A stretch of DNA of 64,000 nt. It comes from Gautieria morchelliformis. Its lineage: Eukaryota > Basidiomycota > Agaricomycetes > Gomphales > Gomphaceae. Below the pieces are notes generated by a model. It did not search any database, was not told where the DNA came from, and saw only the letters and a list, made by a program, of their open reading frames with translations. Within the stretch, counting starts at the first letter, position 1; each line of letters begins with the position of its first letter. Location: assembly GCA_015179125.1 (NCBI GenBank), contig WHVA01000445.1, positions 1-64,000 on the forward strand, read 5' to 3'. Shown in pieces: positions 54,104 through 64,000 of this stretch. The position numbers and the translations under genes were made by a program.

Positions 54104-55257
54104 CTATAGGTCGAGGTGCTCACTGGTCGAGTAGAATAGAGTCGTTGATTCAATGCTCTCTAGTGACCGAAAGCCACTGTCTTAAATACACGAGAGTCCT
54201 ATCTAATTATATCCTCGATATATTGTCTGCACGGGCCACTCCCCTTTCACCAGTCCACCATTCCTTGTGCTCGCCCGGTACCTTGATGGGATGTACAGCC
54301 CACCCAAGCGATTTCCTTTTCGAGCGACACCCAAAAATAGCAATTAGCGCCAGGATACTTCGGCGATTCCCCTTTAGGGCTTCGACGAGATATTTTCTCT
54401 AAGTCCTTCCATAGGAGTTGGGGTGGCATGGCGTGGGGTAAAGAATCAAAACCTGGAATATAAAACATAAAACATAAAACATAAAATATAAAACATAACA
54501 CATAACACATAACACATAAAACAAAAATAAGAAAAAAAGGGTACTTTCACTTGGGTTGAGGTTTTATCATGTCTGCCAGGTGCATGAAGAGGACCGACCA
54601 TTCACTGACCCTCCCCGCCCTCGCTGCGCTCGGGGGGTCCCCCGAACCAGGTTGGTTCAGGTCGGCATGCTAAAGCCTCATTCGTGCATTTCAAATAGTA
54701 TGAGTGCTTCATGAATTTAACCGCTCCATGATATAATCAATGCAAAAGGGGATTAACCAGTGGCAAATTTTATTAATCAAAATCTGTGAAGCAAAAGACT
54801 ACTATGAGAATTGAACCGATGCCCACAAATACCACCATTAACGCTCAAATGAATGAGCTACAATAAACATTGTACAAGAATGGAACAATGGTATTTCTCT
54901 AGCATGGGCTTTCCTGGAAACATTGTTCATAAGATGAAAGCTGCAAGCTTTGTGGTTCCACGGTCTTCAAAATGTTTGACGCCCGTTAGAGCTCCGTAGG
55001 TTGACCTTTCATGCACATTTGTAGTGAGCGTGGCTGCAGGGAGTAAGTAAGACACAGTTGTCTGTATCGTCATGGACAACGCCGAATTCAGAGAGAAAAT
55101 ATCTTGTCGAAGCCCGAAAGGGGAATCGCCGAAGTATCCTGGCACTAATTGCTATTTTTGCATGTCTCTCGAAAAGGAAATCACTTGGGTGGGCCTTAAA
55201 TTCACCTTGATGTGTCAGCATGCCGAAGTGCTGCATGCGCCAAGCTAACTTCTAACA
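54104..55257 (-). repeat. Copia 3' LTR region with inverted D repeats
   Basis: On the minus strand the Copia interior ends in a polypurine tract (ATGAGGGGGAG) and a TGTTAGAAG start at 55257. Positions 54104-54231 share about 128 bp with the other Copia LTR end at 60592-60719. Between lie repeat D in inverted orientation twice (55235-55100 and 54690-54284) and an A-rich microsatellite of ACATAAA units (54461-54535). Whether the whole 1.15 kb is one LTR or an LTR with insertions is unresolved. Confidence 0.5.
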
Positions 55258-58200
55258 CTCCCCCTCATAACACTCCCTCTGTCCTCGGTGAACCCTAACT
55301 TCCAACGCAGATACTTGTGTTGATGCCCTTCGAGTCCCTTCGTCATTAAATCCATAAGGTTTTCCTTCGACCTGATGTATGTAAGTGAAGCCTCATTAGA
55401 GGCCACCTTTTCGCAGATGAAGTGGTAAGCAATGTTAATGTGCTTGGTTCGAGCATGGTAAGTCGCGTCATGAGAAAGTGTGATTGTGCCAAGGTTATCG
55501 GATCTAATAGATGTCAGTTGGGTTTGGTCAAATCCGAGCTCCTGCAGCGCTCTCCTCAGCCAAATGAGTTCCTTGGTTCCTTCGGTGATGGCAATATATT
55601 CGGCTTCTGTCCTGGATAATGAAACAGTGTGCTGGATTTTTGAACTCTGTCATGACGCGTTTATTTCCCATACTCAGAAGCTCAGTTTCCCTATTTTCTC
55701 ACCCCACCTTCGTGTTCGTTCCGATCACCATTGTCATGTTCGGCAACCAATTCTCGCTGTTCGCGCCAACTACCATAGCCACGCTGTCAAACACACGATC
55801 GACGTCTTGGGACTGACTCGGCAGTCATCACTGGGCCTACCATCCCCTCTGCTCGACCCTCTTCCGATGGTGTTCTGATAGCTGGATTGTCATGACCTGT
55901 GTATTTCCTGCACCTTGGTATCTCCATTTTCCCTTTCGCTACTCCTCCTCAGTGTTCGCTCAGCTTCGCCCTCGACCTTGACCTCTCCTCCCCTGTGTCA
56001 CCTCTGTTCGCCCTTCCTTGCATTTCGCCAAACGACTATTCGCTGCTCGCATCATTCGCCAACAGGCACGCCATCAAATACGATCGATACCATTCACCCG
56101 GCATGATGGTTCATCATTAACCCCATCGTCTTCTTAATCCAACCCCATTGGGCGTTCGTATGGTCAAGGTGTGTTCGCAGGACATCCCTTCCATAGGTCG
56201 TGCGGAATCAACCCAGTAGACCAAGAGTCCGTGCAGGGTAGCATGTATGCGGGTCCCAAGACATGGTTTTGTCCATAAGTGCCTTCGCCACCTTTACTCT
56301 CCGTCGTTTCATGTTCTCCCTCTTCTCACATTCTATTGTATGTTTATTTCATCTATGTTGTATCATGACTACGCACCCCTATCCAACCCTGACTTGTGAC
56401 GGCCTCTTTCCTATTCGCTGATTCCTTACGAGCATTCGATATAAGTAGTTTACATTCGCATGTATATTCCCCAGTTCAATTATCATACGTCGTTCATCTT
56501 GTGCAGCTTTGACCTCGCCGTGGTCACCATCTTAAGCCTTCTCTTGGAGATTTCCATCTTCGACTAGCAGAGGACTTAGGCATCACTGGTGAGTTCTCAT
56601 ACTTCATCTTCGTTCCCTTAGCCTTCGAACCATTTTCTGTGCTGTTGGCGAAGGGCTCCGAAGGAGCACCTTCGCCAGCGAAGGGATTGTCGAGACTTAG
56701 ACAGCCCTTCTGTGAGACCTTGCACATTACATCGTCAAGAGTCACGGGCTATTTCGCTACGACTGTAGATAGGGTGAGCCCCGTTTAGGCAAACCCTCTT
56801 ACCTTGTGAACATTTATTGGTTCACCTATTCGCCGAATGGCATACTTATTCACACAAGTTATTCGGGCATTCGCTGTGTTCACTAATACACGATATTAAC
56901 GCCTGAAAACCAATCTTGACAAACTCCAAGTGACTGATCCCCCTCTGAACATTGCAATATATCCACCAATGGACCTGGCATCAGAACGGTTGGCATAGTC
57001 AGCATCGGTAAACAATTCAAGATTGGTTCCCATTTCCTTTTTGAAAAGTATACTGCCATCTTGGGTGCCTTTGAGATAATGCAGTACGTGCTTTATCGCC
57101 ATCCAATGTTCCAGTCTGTAACAGTTTGTGAACTGACTTAGGTGTTGGACGGCAAACACTATGTTGGGTCTGGTTCCGAGCACGGCATACATGAGTGAGC
57201 CGATCACTTGGGCATATGGTATGTTGTTCTTGGGTTCTTCCTCTGATTCAAGGGGTTCATTGAGCTTGGTAGCGGTGCTGAATGGTGTTGCGACCGGGTA
57301 CGCCCCCTGCATGTGAAAACGTGCGAGCATGACATCAATGTACACCCCTTGTGAAATCTTTAGAGTCCCTTCCCCCCTGTTCCTCTCAACTCTAACCCCA
57401 GAATCCTGTTCATTTTTCCCAAATCTGTCATGACGAACCTTCCCTGAAGTTCCTCTTTTACTCTCTCCATCCCGCTGACTGTGTTTGCAACCAAGCCTAG
57501 ATCATCGACATATCCGGCTATAGCTTCAATGTTGATTCCTGATTTCCTGATATAAATACACTCGTTGGCTGAGCTCTGGATATACCCGAGGTCGAATAGT
57601 TCCCTGTGGAGCTGCTGGTGCCAAGCATGTCCAGCCTGTTTTAATCCATAAATAGCACGTTGTAACTTCAACACTCGTCCTGACCTATCGTTGAAACCCT
57701 CTGGTTGCCTCATGTATATCTCCTCCTCCAGTTCCGAGTTGAGGTATGCCCCCTTCACATCCATCATCTCTATTTCCCAGTCTTGGGAGTTTGCAATGGC
57801 TAATAAAAGTCGTAGTGAGTCAAACTTGACGACAGGTGAGGTAATGTCATAGTAATCCATTCCCAGCCTTTGTGTGAACCCCTGTGCCACCACTCGTGCT
57901 TTCCCCTTCTCAAACTCTCTGTCTGGTTTGGTTTTTACCGCATACACCCACCGGCACCCAATGGCATTGCAATCCGGCAGTAGTTCCACCAATTCCCACA
58001 TCCCAATCTCTTGATGTTGTTCAATTTCTACCTCCATTGCCTTTTCCCAAATGTGTGCATCCGATCAGTTAATTGCCTCAGCGTAACTGTTTGGTTCGGT
58101 GATGATTTCGTGACTGACTAATGCTCGGTCTGGATCGTTAAGTTTTCGGTGGTCTGGCCTATTGGTTGTGCGCTGCTTCGTCGGATGTCAGGTGTCGGTG

Positions 58201-60518
58201 CCTTGGTTGTCATTTCAGGTGTGTGTTGGGTGGTGTTACTTTCCCCTGCTTCCGCTCTCTTAATTACTGTTGCCTCCACTCTTCCATTTTCTCCCACTTC
58301 CGCTCCCTCTGGCTGCCACTCGCATGCTCCTGTCTCCCCCTCGAGCACAGCATCCTCATCCTCATCTCTGTCAGGTATGGCAAATAGGTGAGTGTCGCTT
58401 TTGTCAAATGTGATATTCCTTGAAGTCTGAACATGCCTTGAGTGCTTGTTGTAAAATTTCCAAGCCTTTGCGTGCTCAGCAACACTAATGAAAATATGGT
58501 CCTCTGCTTTTGGGTCCAGTTTGGCACATCGCTGGTCCGGTACCATCACCCAACAGTGCATCCCAAACTCCTCAAGTCTCAATACATCTGGTTTACTCCC
58601 AAAGAAGGCTTTATATGGCGTGGTTGCAGTTCCGAGGGCTCGAGTAGGTGATCTATTCTTGATATAGCAAGCATAAGCTACTGCCTCAGGCCACAAGATC
58701 TTTGAGAGATTTTTGGCAAAAATCATGGCACGAGCATGTTCAAGTAGAGTCCTGTTGAGTCGTTTGGCTATTCTGTTCTGTGCCGGCAAGTAAGGTGCGG
58801 TTGTTTCCATAATGATACCATGTTGTGTGCAGTAGTCTTTAAAATGTTTATTGACATATTCCCCACCATTATCAGAACAAAGGATTTTGAGTTTGTTGCC
58901 GGTTTGTGTCTCAACTAAGCTCCTGAACCCATTGAAGTTTTTTAGTGTCTCATCTTTAGTGTTGCCAAAATATACCCTCGAGTATCTGGTTTTAGCATCT
59001 GTGAATGAATAAAAGTAGTGTTCATGGGTGGGCCCTTCCACTTGGGCTGGGCCCCCATACAGTGCCTTGGCAATCTCCTCAGCATGCTTCGGGAAAGGCT
59101 CCACATGACGCTTCCCCTGAATGCAAGCATGCAAGCAGTACATTGAGTTGGTGCCTGCGATTCATCTATGAGTAAGCCAGTAACCAGATCATTACCCTGT
59201 AAGGTTTTGATGGTCCAAGGGTTGACGTGCCCAAGGATGTGGTGCCATTTGTCCAGGTACACACTCTCACCACTGCCGCAAACTCTCTTCCCTCCCTGTG
59301 TGCTGTCCCCTTGCACCTTACTTGATACATCCGCCCAACCTTTTTTCCCATCCCAAAAACAAGGCCTGATTTGGACTTGAACTCCACAACAGTAAATGTA
59401 AATTTAGCAGTATGCCCTAGATGTGTGAGGCGCCCTATGCTGATAAGGTTTTTGGGCGCTTCAGGTGCCTGTTTCACGTCTTTGAGTTTAATGTCAAAAG
59501 TTGCCATGCCGACTTTGAGTTGTATAGGTACCGTTCCTCGTCCCTGTGTTTTGAGTGAAGCTCCGGGGGTAATACCATCAATGGTCAATGTTTCTTTGGT
59601 GAAGGTTGAGAAATCATATCGGTCACGGGCTATGTGTGTGGTTGCAGCAGAGTCAGCAAGCCAGTCCGATGCTGAAACAGAAACGAGTGCTGTATTATCA
59701 GCCATGAAAGTGAATTCATTTTCTTTGGCCTGCTTAATAGTCTCAGTGTCCTTTGACTTGTACCATGTCAGTGCTTGCCCTTCCTTTCCCCCTCCTTTTG
59801 CCCAGCAATCCCTGACAAAGTGTCCCTTCTTGCTGCAATTCCGGCATTTTCCCTTTGTAGCACCTGAGTCATCCCATGACTGTGATGCCTTCAACGCGGT
59901 CTGTCATGCTATTCCTGCCTGCCATGCCCGGTCTTCATCCAAGATCCTGGCTATTACATAATGTGTCTGACATAATTGCCACTCCCCCAGCATTGACCGC
60001 GGTCATGAATGAAGACCAGGAATCCGGTAATGAGGTAAGCAGCGTGTTCGTGAAGTTGAGGTCAGTGATTAATTGACCTCGAGCGTTTAACTCCTGCTGG
60101 AGTCCTTGGAGTTTACGCACATGCTCTTCCATATTGGAGCTGTCTTCAGCAAACATCCTAAAAAAGTCTCAGCATAGATTGACAACGCCTACCGCCCTTT
60201 TAGACTCAAAAATCCCTTGTAACCTAGACCAGATAGCATAGCTAGTCATCATCTGTAGACTAGATGCTCATCGGTTATGCACAGACAAATTTCTTTTCTC
60301 GCTTTCTTGTCCTTTTTCTTCCAATCAGCGATCACCTGCCCCTCTGCCACTGTTACATTCTTCGGATCTGTTGGTTCAGGTTCCGCTTCAGTGCTGTTGG
60401 TGACATTCCAAAGATTTTGATCATCAAGGATCCATTCAAGGTGGCGGTGCCAAGCGGCATAGTTATCACCATTTAGCGGATCCACTTTGGATGTGTTATT
60501 GGTACTGGCAAGGGACAT
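55245..60518 (-). pseudogene. pol: Ty1/Copia gag-pol, inactivated
   Basis: Minus strand from MSLASTNNTSKVDPLNGDNY (60518). Gag is broken by a frame break near 60250 and a stop near 60170. Zinc knuckle CRNCSKKGHFVRDC (about 59845); protease WLADSAATTHIA (about 59670); GAG-pre-integrase WHHILGHVN..CTAC. The integrase keeps SDNGGEYVN, but the normal NG-A-E of the third catalytic site reads NRIAKRLNRT (Glu to Lys), and the first Asp is not recognisable. The RT (58037-57360) is intact with YVDDLGL. RNase H (57345 onward) is split by a solo LTR-B at 55648-56921 and resumes EAEYIAITEGTKELIWLRRA..ARTKHINIAYHFI, stop 55245. Confidence 0.87.
55648..56921. mobile_element. Solo LTR-B copy 3 in the Copia RNase H
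   Basis: A 1274-bp TGTCATGAC..AATCTTGACA unit flanked by perfect AACTC duplications (55643-55647, 56922-56926). Excision restores TWSSKIQHTVSLSRTEAEY in frame. It is longer than copy 1 because a second TGTCATGAC start occurs about 240 bp inside, so part of the left end is duplicated or expanded. Confidence 0.92.
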
Positions 60519-60575
60519 TGTAGGTCGATTGTTACTGATATAGAAGTACGATAAATGATATGAGTGATTAGTTAC

Positions 60576-60592
60576 GGCCGGGGCCCATAACC
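60576..60592 (-). promoter_or_regulatory. Copia primer-binding site, half-tRNA type
   Basis: Minus-strand GGTTATGGGCCCCGGCC lies next to the LTR end. The first 12 bases are complementary to the anticodon arm of initiator tRNA-Met, the same as in the gag-only element at 4875-4889. Shared priming fits the idea that an element of this type could mobilise the gag-only one. Confidence 0.6.
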
Positions 60593-60760
60593 TATAGGTC
60601 GAAGTGCTCACTGGTAGAGTAGAATAGAGTCATTGATTCGATGCTCTCTAGTGACTGAAAGCCACTGTCTTAAATACACCAGAGTCCTATCTAATTATAT
60701 CCTTGATCTATTGTCCTCAGGGGGCCACTTGAGGTCGATGGTGTTTGAAGAGACATGAGT
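60592..60760 (-). repeat. 5' LTR remnant of the Copia element
   Basis: Shares about 128 bp with 54104-54231 (CTATAGGTCGA..TAATTATATCC). Beyond about 60720 homology fades, so most of the upstream LTR is lost or replaced. A TATTTAAG motif on the minus strand (near 60668) may be the LTR promoter. Confidence 0.55.
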
Positions 60761-60810
60761 GTTTGTCACATGTTTAGGCGGCACTAAAATTCATTGACCA
60801 TTTCACTTGC

Positions 60811-61257
60811 TCACGTCTCGTTCCTATCCTCATTTGCAGTCCGGGACTTTCCCCATGTCTCATCTCGCCCACATACACACTTGGATTGAGTGGCCGTGTC
60901 AATCTGCATACCAACGGCACACACCCTCTTCCTTTCCTTCTTAACTCCCTCTTCAACTCCACTTTCTTTGATCGCCCCTTCTCTCCAACCTTGACCATGC
61001 TTCTCCCCCTTGTTGCCCTCACCACCACTCTTCTCATGTCCATACATGCCAAGGTCATCACATGCGTCCCAGACACTGCCCCACCTGGCTTTGAAATCTT
61101 CTGAATCTTCGAGTGAAATATCGAAACTGACATGGTGGCCTCTAATACCAGATATTGGGGGCTCCATTACCGGATCTAGACCTTTAATGGGAGGCGAGGA
61201 AAGAGAAAGCAAGATGTGGGATGCCTTTTTAGTTCCTAGTTGATCAAGATTCTTAAG
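60811..61257 (-). other. Unclassified ORF fragment
   Basis: An open minus-strand stretch reads CQALKNLDQLGTKKASHILL, then GIRGHHVSFDISLEDSEDFK and GSVWDACDDLGMYGHEKSGG, and a Lys/Glu-rich end. The LINE inserted at its upstream edge interrupts it. I recognise no family, and the stop just upstream after rejoining over the LINE leaves coding status open. Confidence 0.3.
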
Positions 61258-61267
61258 AGCCTGACAA

Positions 61268-62638
61268 TTGTTCCCATGCTCCGACCACCACCTGCCAGTG
61301 CAGATAACAGCGAAACTACCCCCTCTGTACCTGTGGACACCATCCAAGCTACTCTTGGCTCATCCGCACGAGAAAAACCTGAGACTGCTTATGTTAACTC
61401 GTATGTTTCATCTGTCTGTGAAAAATTGGAGGCAATCTCAATGCACATTGGCCTAATGGCATCCCCTAGCGAACCCCAATCTTACACGTCAGTCCTAGCC
61501 AGCTCACCGACATGTGTGACACGTATCAAACCCCACTGTGACACCAAACATCATATCACGCTATCGCATATCAACCAACAGAACCCAGCCCTCAAGGAAT
61601 TCCTGGACTCAGAGTTGAGGAAAGAGATTAACAAAGCCTTGCTCTCACAAGGCTGGGATCCAGACCCTGAAGGAGAGCAGGAGGAGGAGAGCGTACTTCG
61701 TGTCTGAGCCGCAGGATGGCACTGAAGCAGTGATATATGGATAGCAGCGGGCTCAGAGCATGAGCACGATGTGATAATCAAGAAAGCTCACCGATGGCTC
61801 CCAGTCCTATCAACAAACCTGCATATCACCTGAAAGACTTACCTGGTGATCGTTCATGCCATCCCCACTACATTTAATCCTGATCAAGACAGTGATGACA
61901 TCGCTACGCTGCTGGACGATAATGAGAACATCATTCCCCATCCTTCGATGCTGCAACGTGCTGAATTTGTCTCCCACTCTCCACAGCTACCTCAGAAGGC
62001 ACACTCATCCCTTGTCCTATATCTAACTGATCACCATGCATCCAACAACTGCATCCAACAACACATGGCATACCGAGGATGTCTTCACTCAACCACACAT
62101 TTCATACACCATCCCCCACATGCTTCAACTGCTACGGCATAGGCCACTTTGCTTGATCATGCAAAACCACCGCGAAATGTGGAATATGCATGGGTCCACA
62201 CACTACATCTGACTGCAAGTGCCCTGACCAGAATACATGCCAGGAGTCAATGTGCCCACATGTCACACTGAAATGCGCCCTCTGCGATGGATCCCATGCA
62301 GCGACTGACTGCAAGCTTTGCAGGGCTCGTCAATTCCTTCTTGACCGGCACATTCAGAATGCTGCAACAGTAGATGGTCTGTATCATGCTTGAAGGAGAG
62401 GTAGACTACAATGCAATGAGAGGAGGACCAAAGAAGGAGGTGAACAGGTAAAAGGTCAAGATGCACAAGGCACAAAGCCACACACACCCCCCGCCCACAT
62501 AGGCACAGACAAGCTCGGGGCCTCGCCCAAAGAGCACAAGCAGAGACAGAGAACAAAATGCGAGAAGGAGAAGACATAAGATAGGAGCTGTACTTGCCAT
62601 CTTACATAGGGCATTTCCCCAAAAGACATAAAATTTGG

Positions 62639-62680
<42 letters not shown>
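61268..62680 (+). mobile_element. ORF1-only LINE (Tad/Deceiver-like) insertion
   Basis: A 1.4-kb unit begins 9 bp before an ATG and ends in 39 A (62642-62680). Flanks GAGCCTGACA (about 61258-61267) and GTGCCTGACA (62681-62690) match at 9 of 10 positions, a target duplication typical of target-primed reverse transcription. Only ORF1 is present; there is no endonuclease or RT. Terminal coordinates carry about 1 bp uncertainty. Confidence 0.8.
61276..62392 (+). pseudogene. LINE ORF1 (gag-like, CCHC) decayed
   Basis: Starts MLRPPPASADNSETTPSVPV. The N-terminal segment contains SYVSSVCEKLEAISMHIG and ALKEFLDSELRKEINKALLS (helical), followed by stops at 61705, 61729 and 61832. A middle block VHAIPTTFNPDQDSDDIATL matches the pattern of basidiomycete Tad-clade ORF1. 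The C-terminus in a shifted frame has knuckles CFNCYGIGHFA-stop-SC, CGICMGPHTTSDC and CALCDGSHAATDC, ending DGLYHA-stop at 62392. The protein would bind the LINE RNA. Several stops and a frameshift make it non-functional. Confidence 0.75.
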
Positions 62681-62682
<2 letters not shown>

Positions 62683-62690
62683 GCCTGACA

Positions 62691-63272
62691 GGTTCACAAT
62701 GGTTTATGTGGACATACCATCGCCTGATGCTGCACGCAGCTCCACAGACACAATCGAGGCATGATCTACTCCCAAACGGTCAATACTGTCCTGGGACTAC
62801 TCAACACAAGTCCCCTATAGTCAAAGAAACGTCACACCTCGTCCTGAATGTTTACCACAAATCCAGTACAGTCCAGATAGATGCGATCAAGAGACTCTGG
62901 GTAAAGGTAGACAAACGAATTGGCATAAACTGCGTTCGACAGCAAACGAAATGGCTGAGGTCTGCTCTTCGTCAGTATGGATAAAGTTTGTGTTCCGATA
63001 GACATACTTTGACCTCCCCGCTCTTGCAATAGTCGCAATGAGTTGGTCCGTTGTCTGTTGTACCCCAGAATGGCACGTTAGAAATATATAATGCGACAAT
63101 TAGCATGTGTTCTTTCCAAATGCCTTCCTGGCTCTGGCATTTTGAAAAACGTCGTCCGCACGACCGATGATGTCGCTTGAACCAGGAAGCCGCTGGGGGA
63201 TAGTCCGCGGACCGTGCCCCTGAATTTGGATATAAGTCCAACCTCCTATCGCCACAAGATCGCTCTTGCGCA
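62691..63272. other. Spacer upstream of the F-box pseudogene
   Basis: Overlapping ORFs on both strands (for example 63310-62972 on the minus strand) show no recognisable domain, and the minus one overlaps the F-box start. I see no supported gene. Confidence 0.4.
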
Positions 63273-64000
63273 ATGTCATCATCGTAAGTTGTAACAATGT
63301 CCAGTCCCAAAAAAAAAGGAGAAATACTACGACGCCTCCTTTAGATCAACGAAATGCATACTTCCAGGAGAATTAATCGACCAAGTCATTGACCACTTGC
63401 ACGATGATTTACCTTTTCTATGAGCGTGTTGTATTGCTTGTCGCGCATGGGTCTCCAGTGCATGGTTTCATATATTCCAGGACATTATGCTCTCCACTAA
63501 GCGTGCCGACACATTCCGAGTCCGGAAACTAGCCCCCATATTTTTCCCTTGGTCAGGTCGCTAACTATTAAGGGACACCCGGAACTAAGGTCGTCGGACT
63601 ATCTGGATACGCTCATTCCCGCAATTGCTCCCAAATTGACAACACTGAAGGCCCTTCGAGTCCATTGCCTGACCATAGCTCAGCAGGACCCAAAGGTCCC
63701 ATCTGCATTAATTCACAACTTCTCTACCCTCCAAGAATTATCCATTATAGCAGTCACGTTCAACAGATTCAGAGACTTTGCAGCGCTCATAGTCGAGCAT
63801 CCCTTCCTAAAATACCTGGATCTTGGAGACATCAGGTGGAATGAGTCGGTGACTGCGGCAAGTCACTGGGAGAATTTGTTTCAGGAGTATCCTGACTTGC
63901 GCTCACGGTTACGGTGCATAGCATTGAACGACCTATCTCCCAGCATGGTTGATTGGATTTCGTCGTGCTATCACTATCTCCCTGCTTATAGATTCACTCA
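63273..64000 (+). pseudogene. F-box protein pseudogene, runs off the window
   Basis: Inverted paralogue of 53003-54079: 11-bp first exon (63273-63283), 61-bp intron (63284-63344), then ILPGELIDQVIDHLHDDLPF and a TGA at about 63420 where the other copy has CGA. Further on the leucine-rich blocks are recognisable (SALIHNFSTLQELSIIAVTF, then YLDLGDIRWNESVTAASHWE) but in shifted frames. It continues past the window end, so the 3' part is not seen. Confidence 0.8.

Noticed and set aside
62972-63310. 112-codon minus-strand ORF opposite the F-box pseudogene start
   Set aside because: It overlaps the conserved 5' end of the F-box copy in antisense and has no recognisable domain.
1-64000. CRISPR array, rRNA genes, bacterial operons, prophage
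   Set aside because: The tandem repeats seen have no unique spacers of constant size, no rRNA motifs were recognised, and spliced genes and retrotransposons make the DNA fungal.

Overview
The window is a transposon-rich stretch of a filamentous basidiomycete genome, most likely an agaricomycete. The evidence is short GT..AG introns of about 48-62 bp, a FunK1-type fungal kinase, Ty3/Gypsy chromoviruses, Ty1/Copia, PIF/Harbinger, Tc1/mariner and a Tad-like LINE, with few host genes between them. Nothing looks bacterial or viral. The species cannot be named from sequence alone.

Left third (1-25.5 kb). Two copies of one Gypsy chromovirus family lie head to head: G1 on the minus strand (320-12805) and G2 on the plus strand (13898-22425). 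LTRs are about 215 bp (TGTAAA..TTTACA). The order is gag-protease, then RT-RNase H-integrase-chromodomain, then an extra 400-residue ORF ('ORF3') just before the polypurine tract and 3' LTR. G2 also has an antisense coiled-coil ORF between pol and ORF3. Both copies are broken by nested insertions, many with readable target-site duplications: solo LTRs of three families, two MITE-like elements, and a small recent gag-only Copia element (3584-4997). An 87-bp minisatellite follows.

Middle (26-39 kb). A complete PIF/Harbinger element has two convergent decayed genes. A Tc1/mariner transposase of five exons is split by a solo Copia LTR. Then come a FunK1 kinase pseudogene, an apparently intact multi-exon hypothetical gene, and inverted copies of a proline/histidine-repeat gene tail.

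Host-like island (39.5-43.6 kb). It holds an alpha/beta hydrolase and a DUF1275 (YoaK-like) membrane protein, both apparently intact, plus a stray DUF1275 fragment and a 28-bp poly(G) tract.

Right third (43.9-64 kb). A diverged tandem segmental duplication (about 3.3 and 5.5 kb) carries in each unit a small 11-cysteine protein gene. After it come an F-box gene, a full-length but inactivated Copia element on the same strand whose LTR lies 25 bp from the F-box start, an ORF1-only LINE insertion with poly(A) and target duplication, and an inverted F-box pseudogene running off the end.

Functionally this is a nest of dead and non-autonomous elements. In several of them the inactivating changes look like C:G to T:A transitions at catalytic residues or CGA codons. 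The few host genes have no evident shared pathway.
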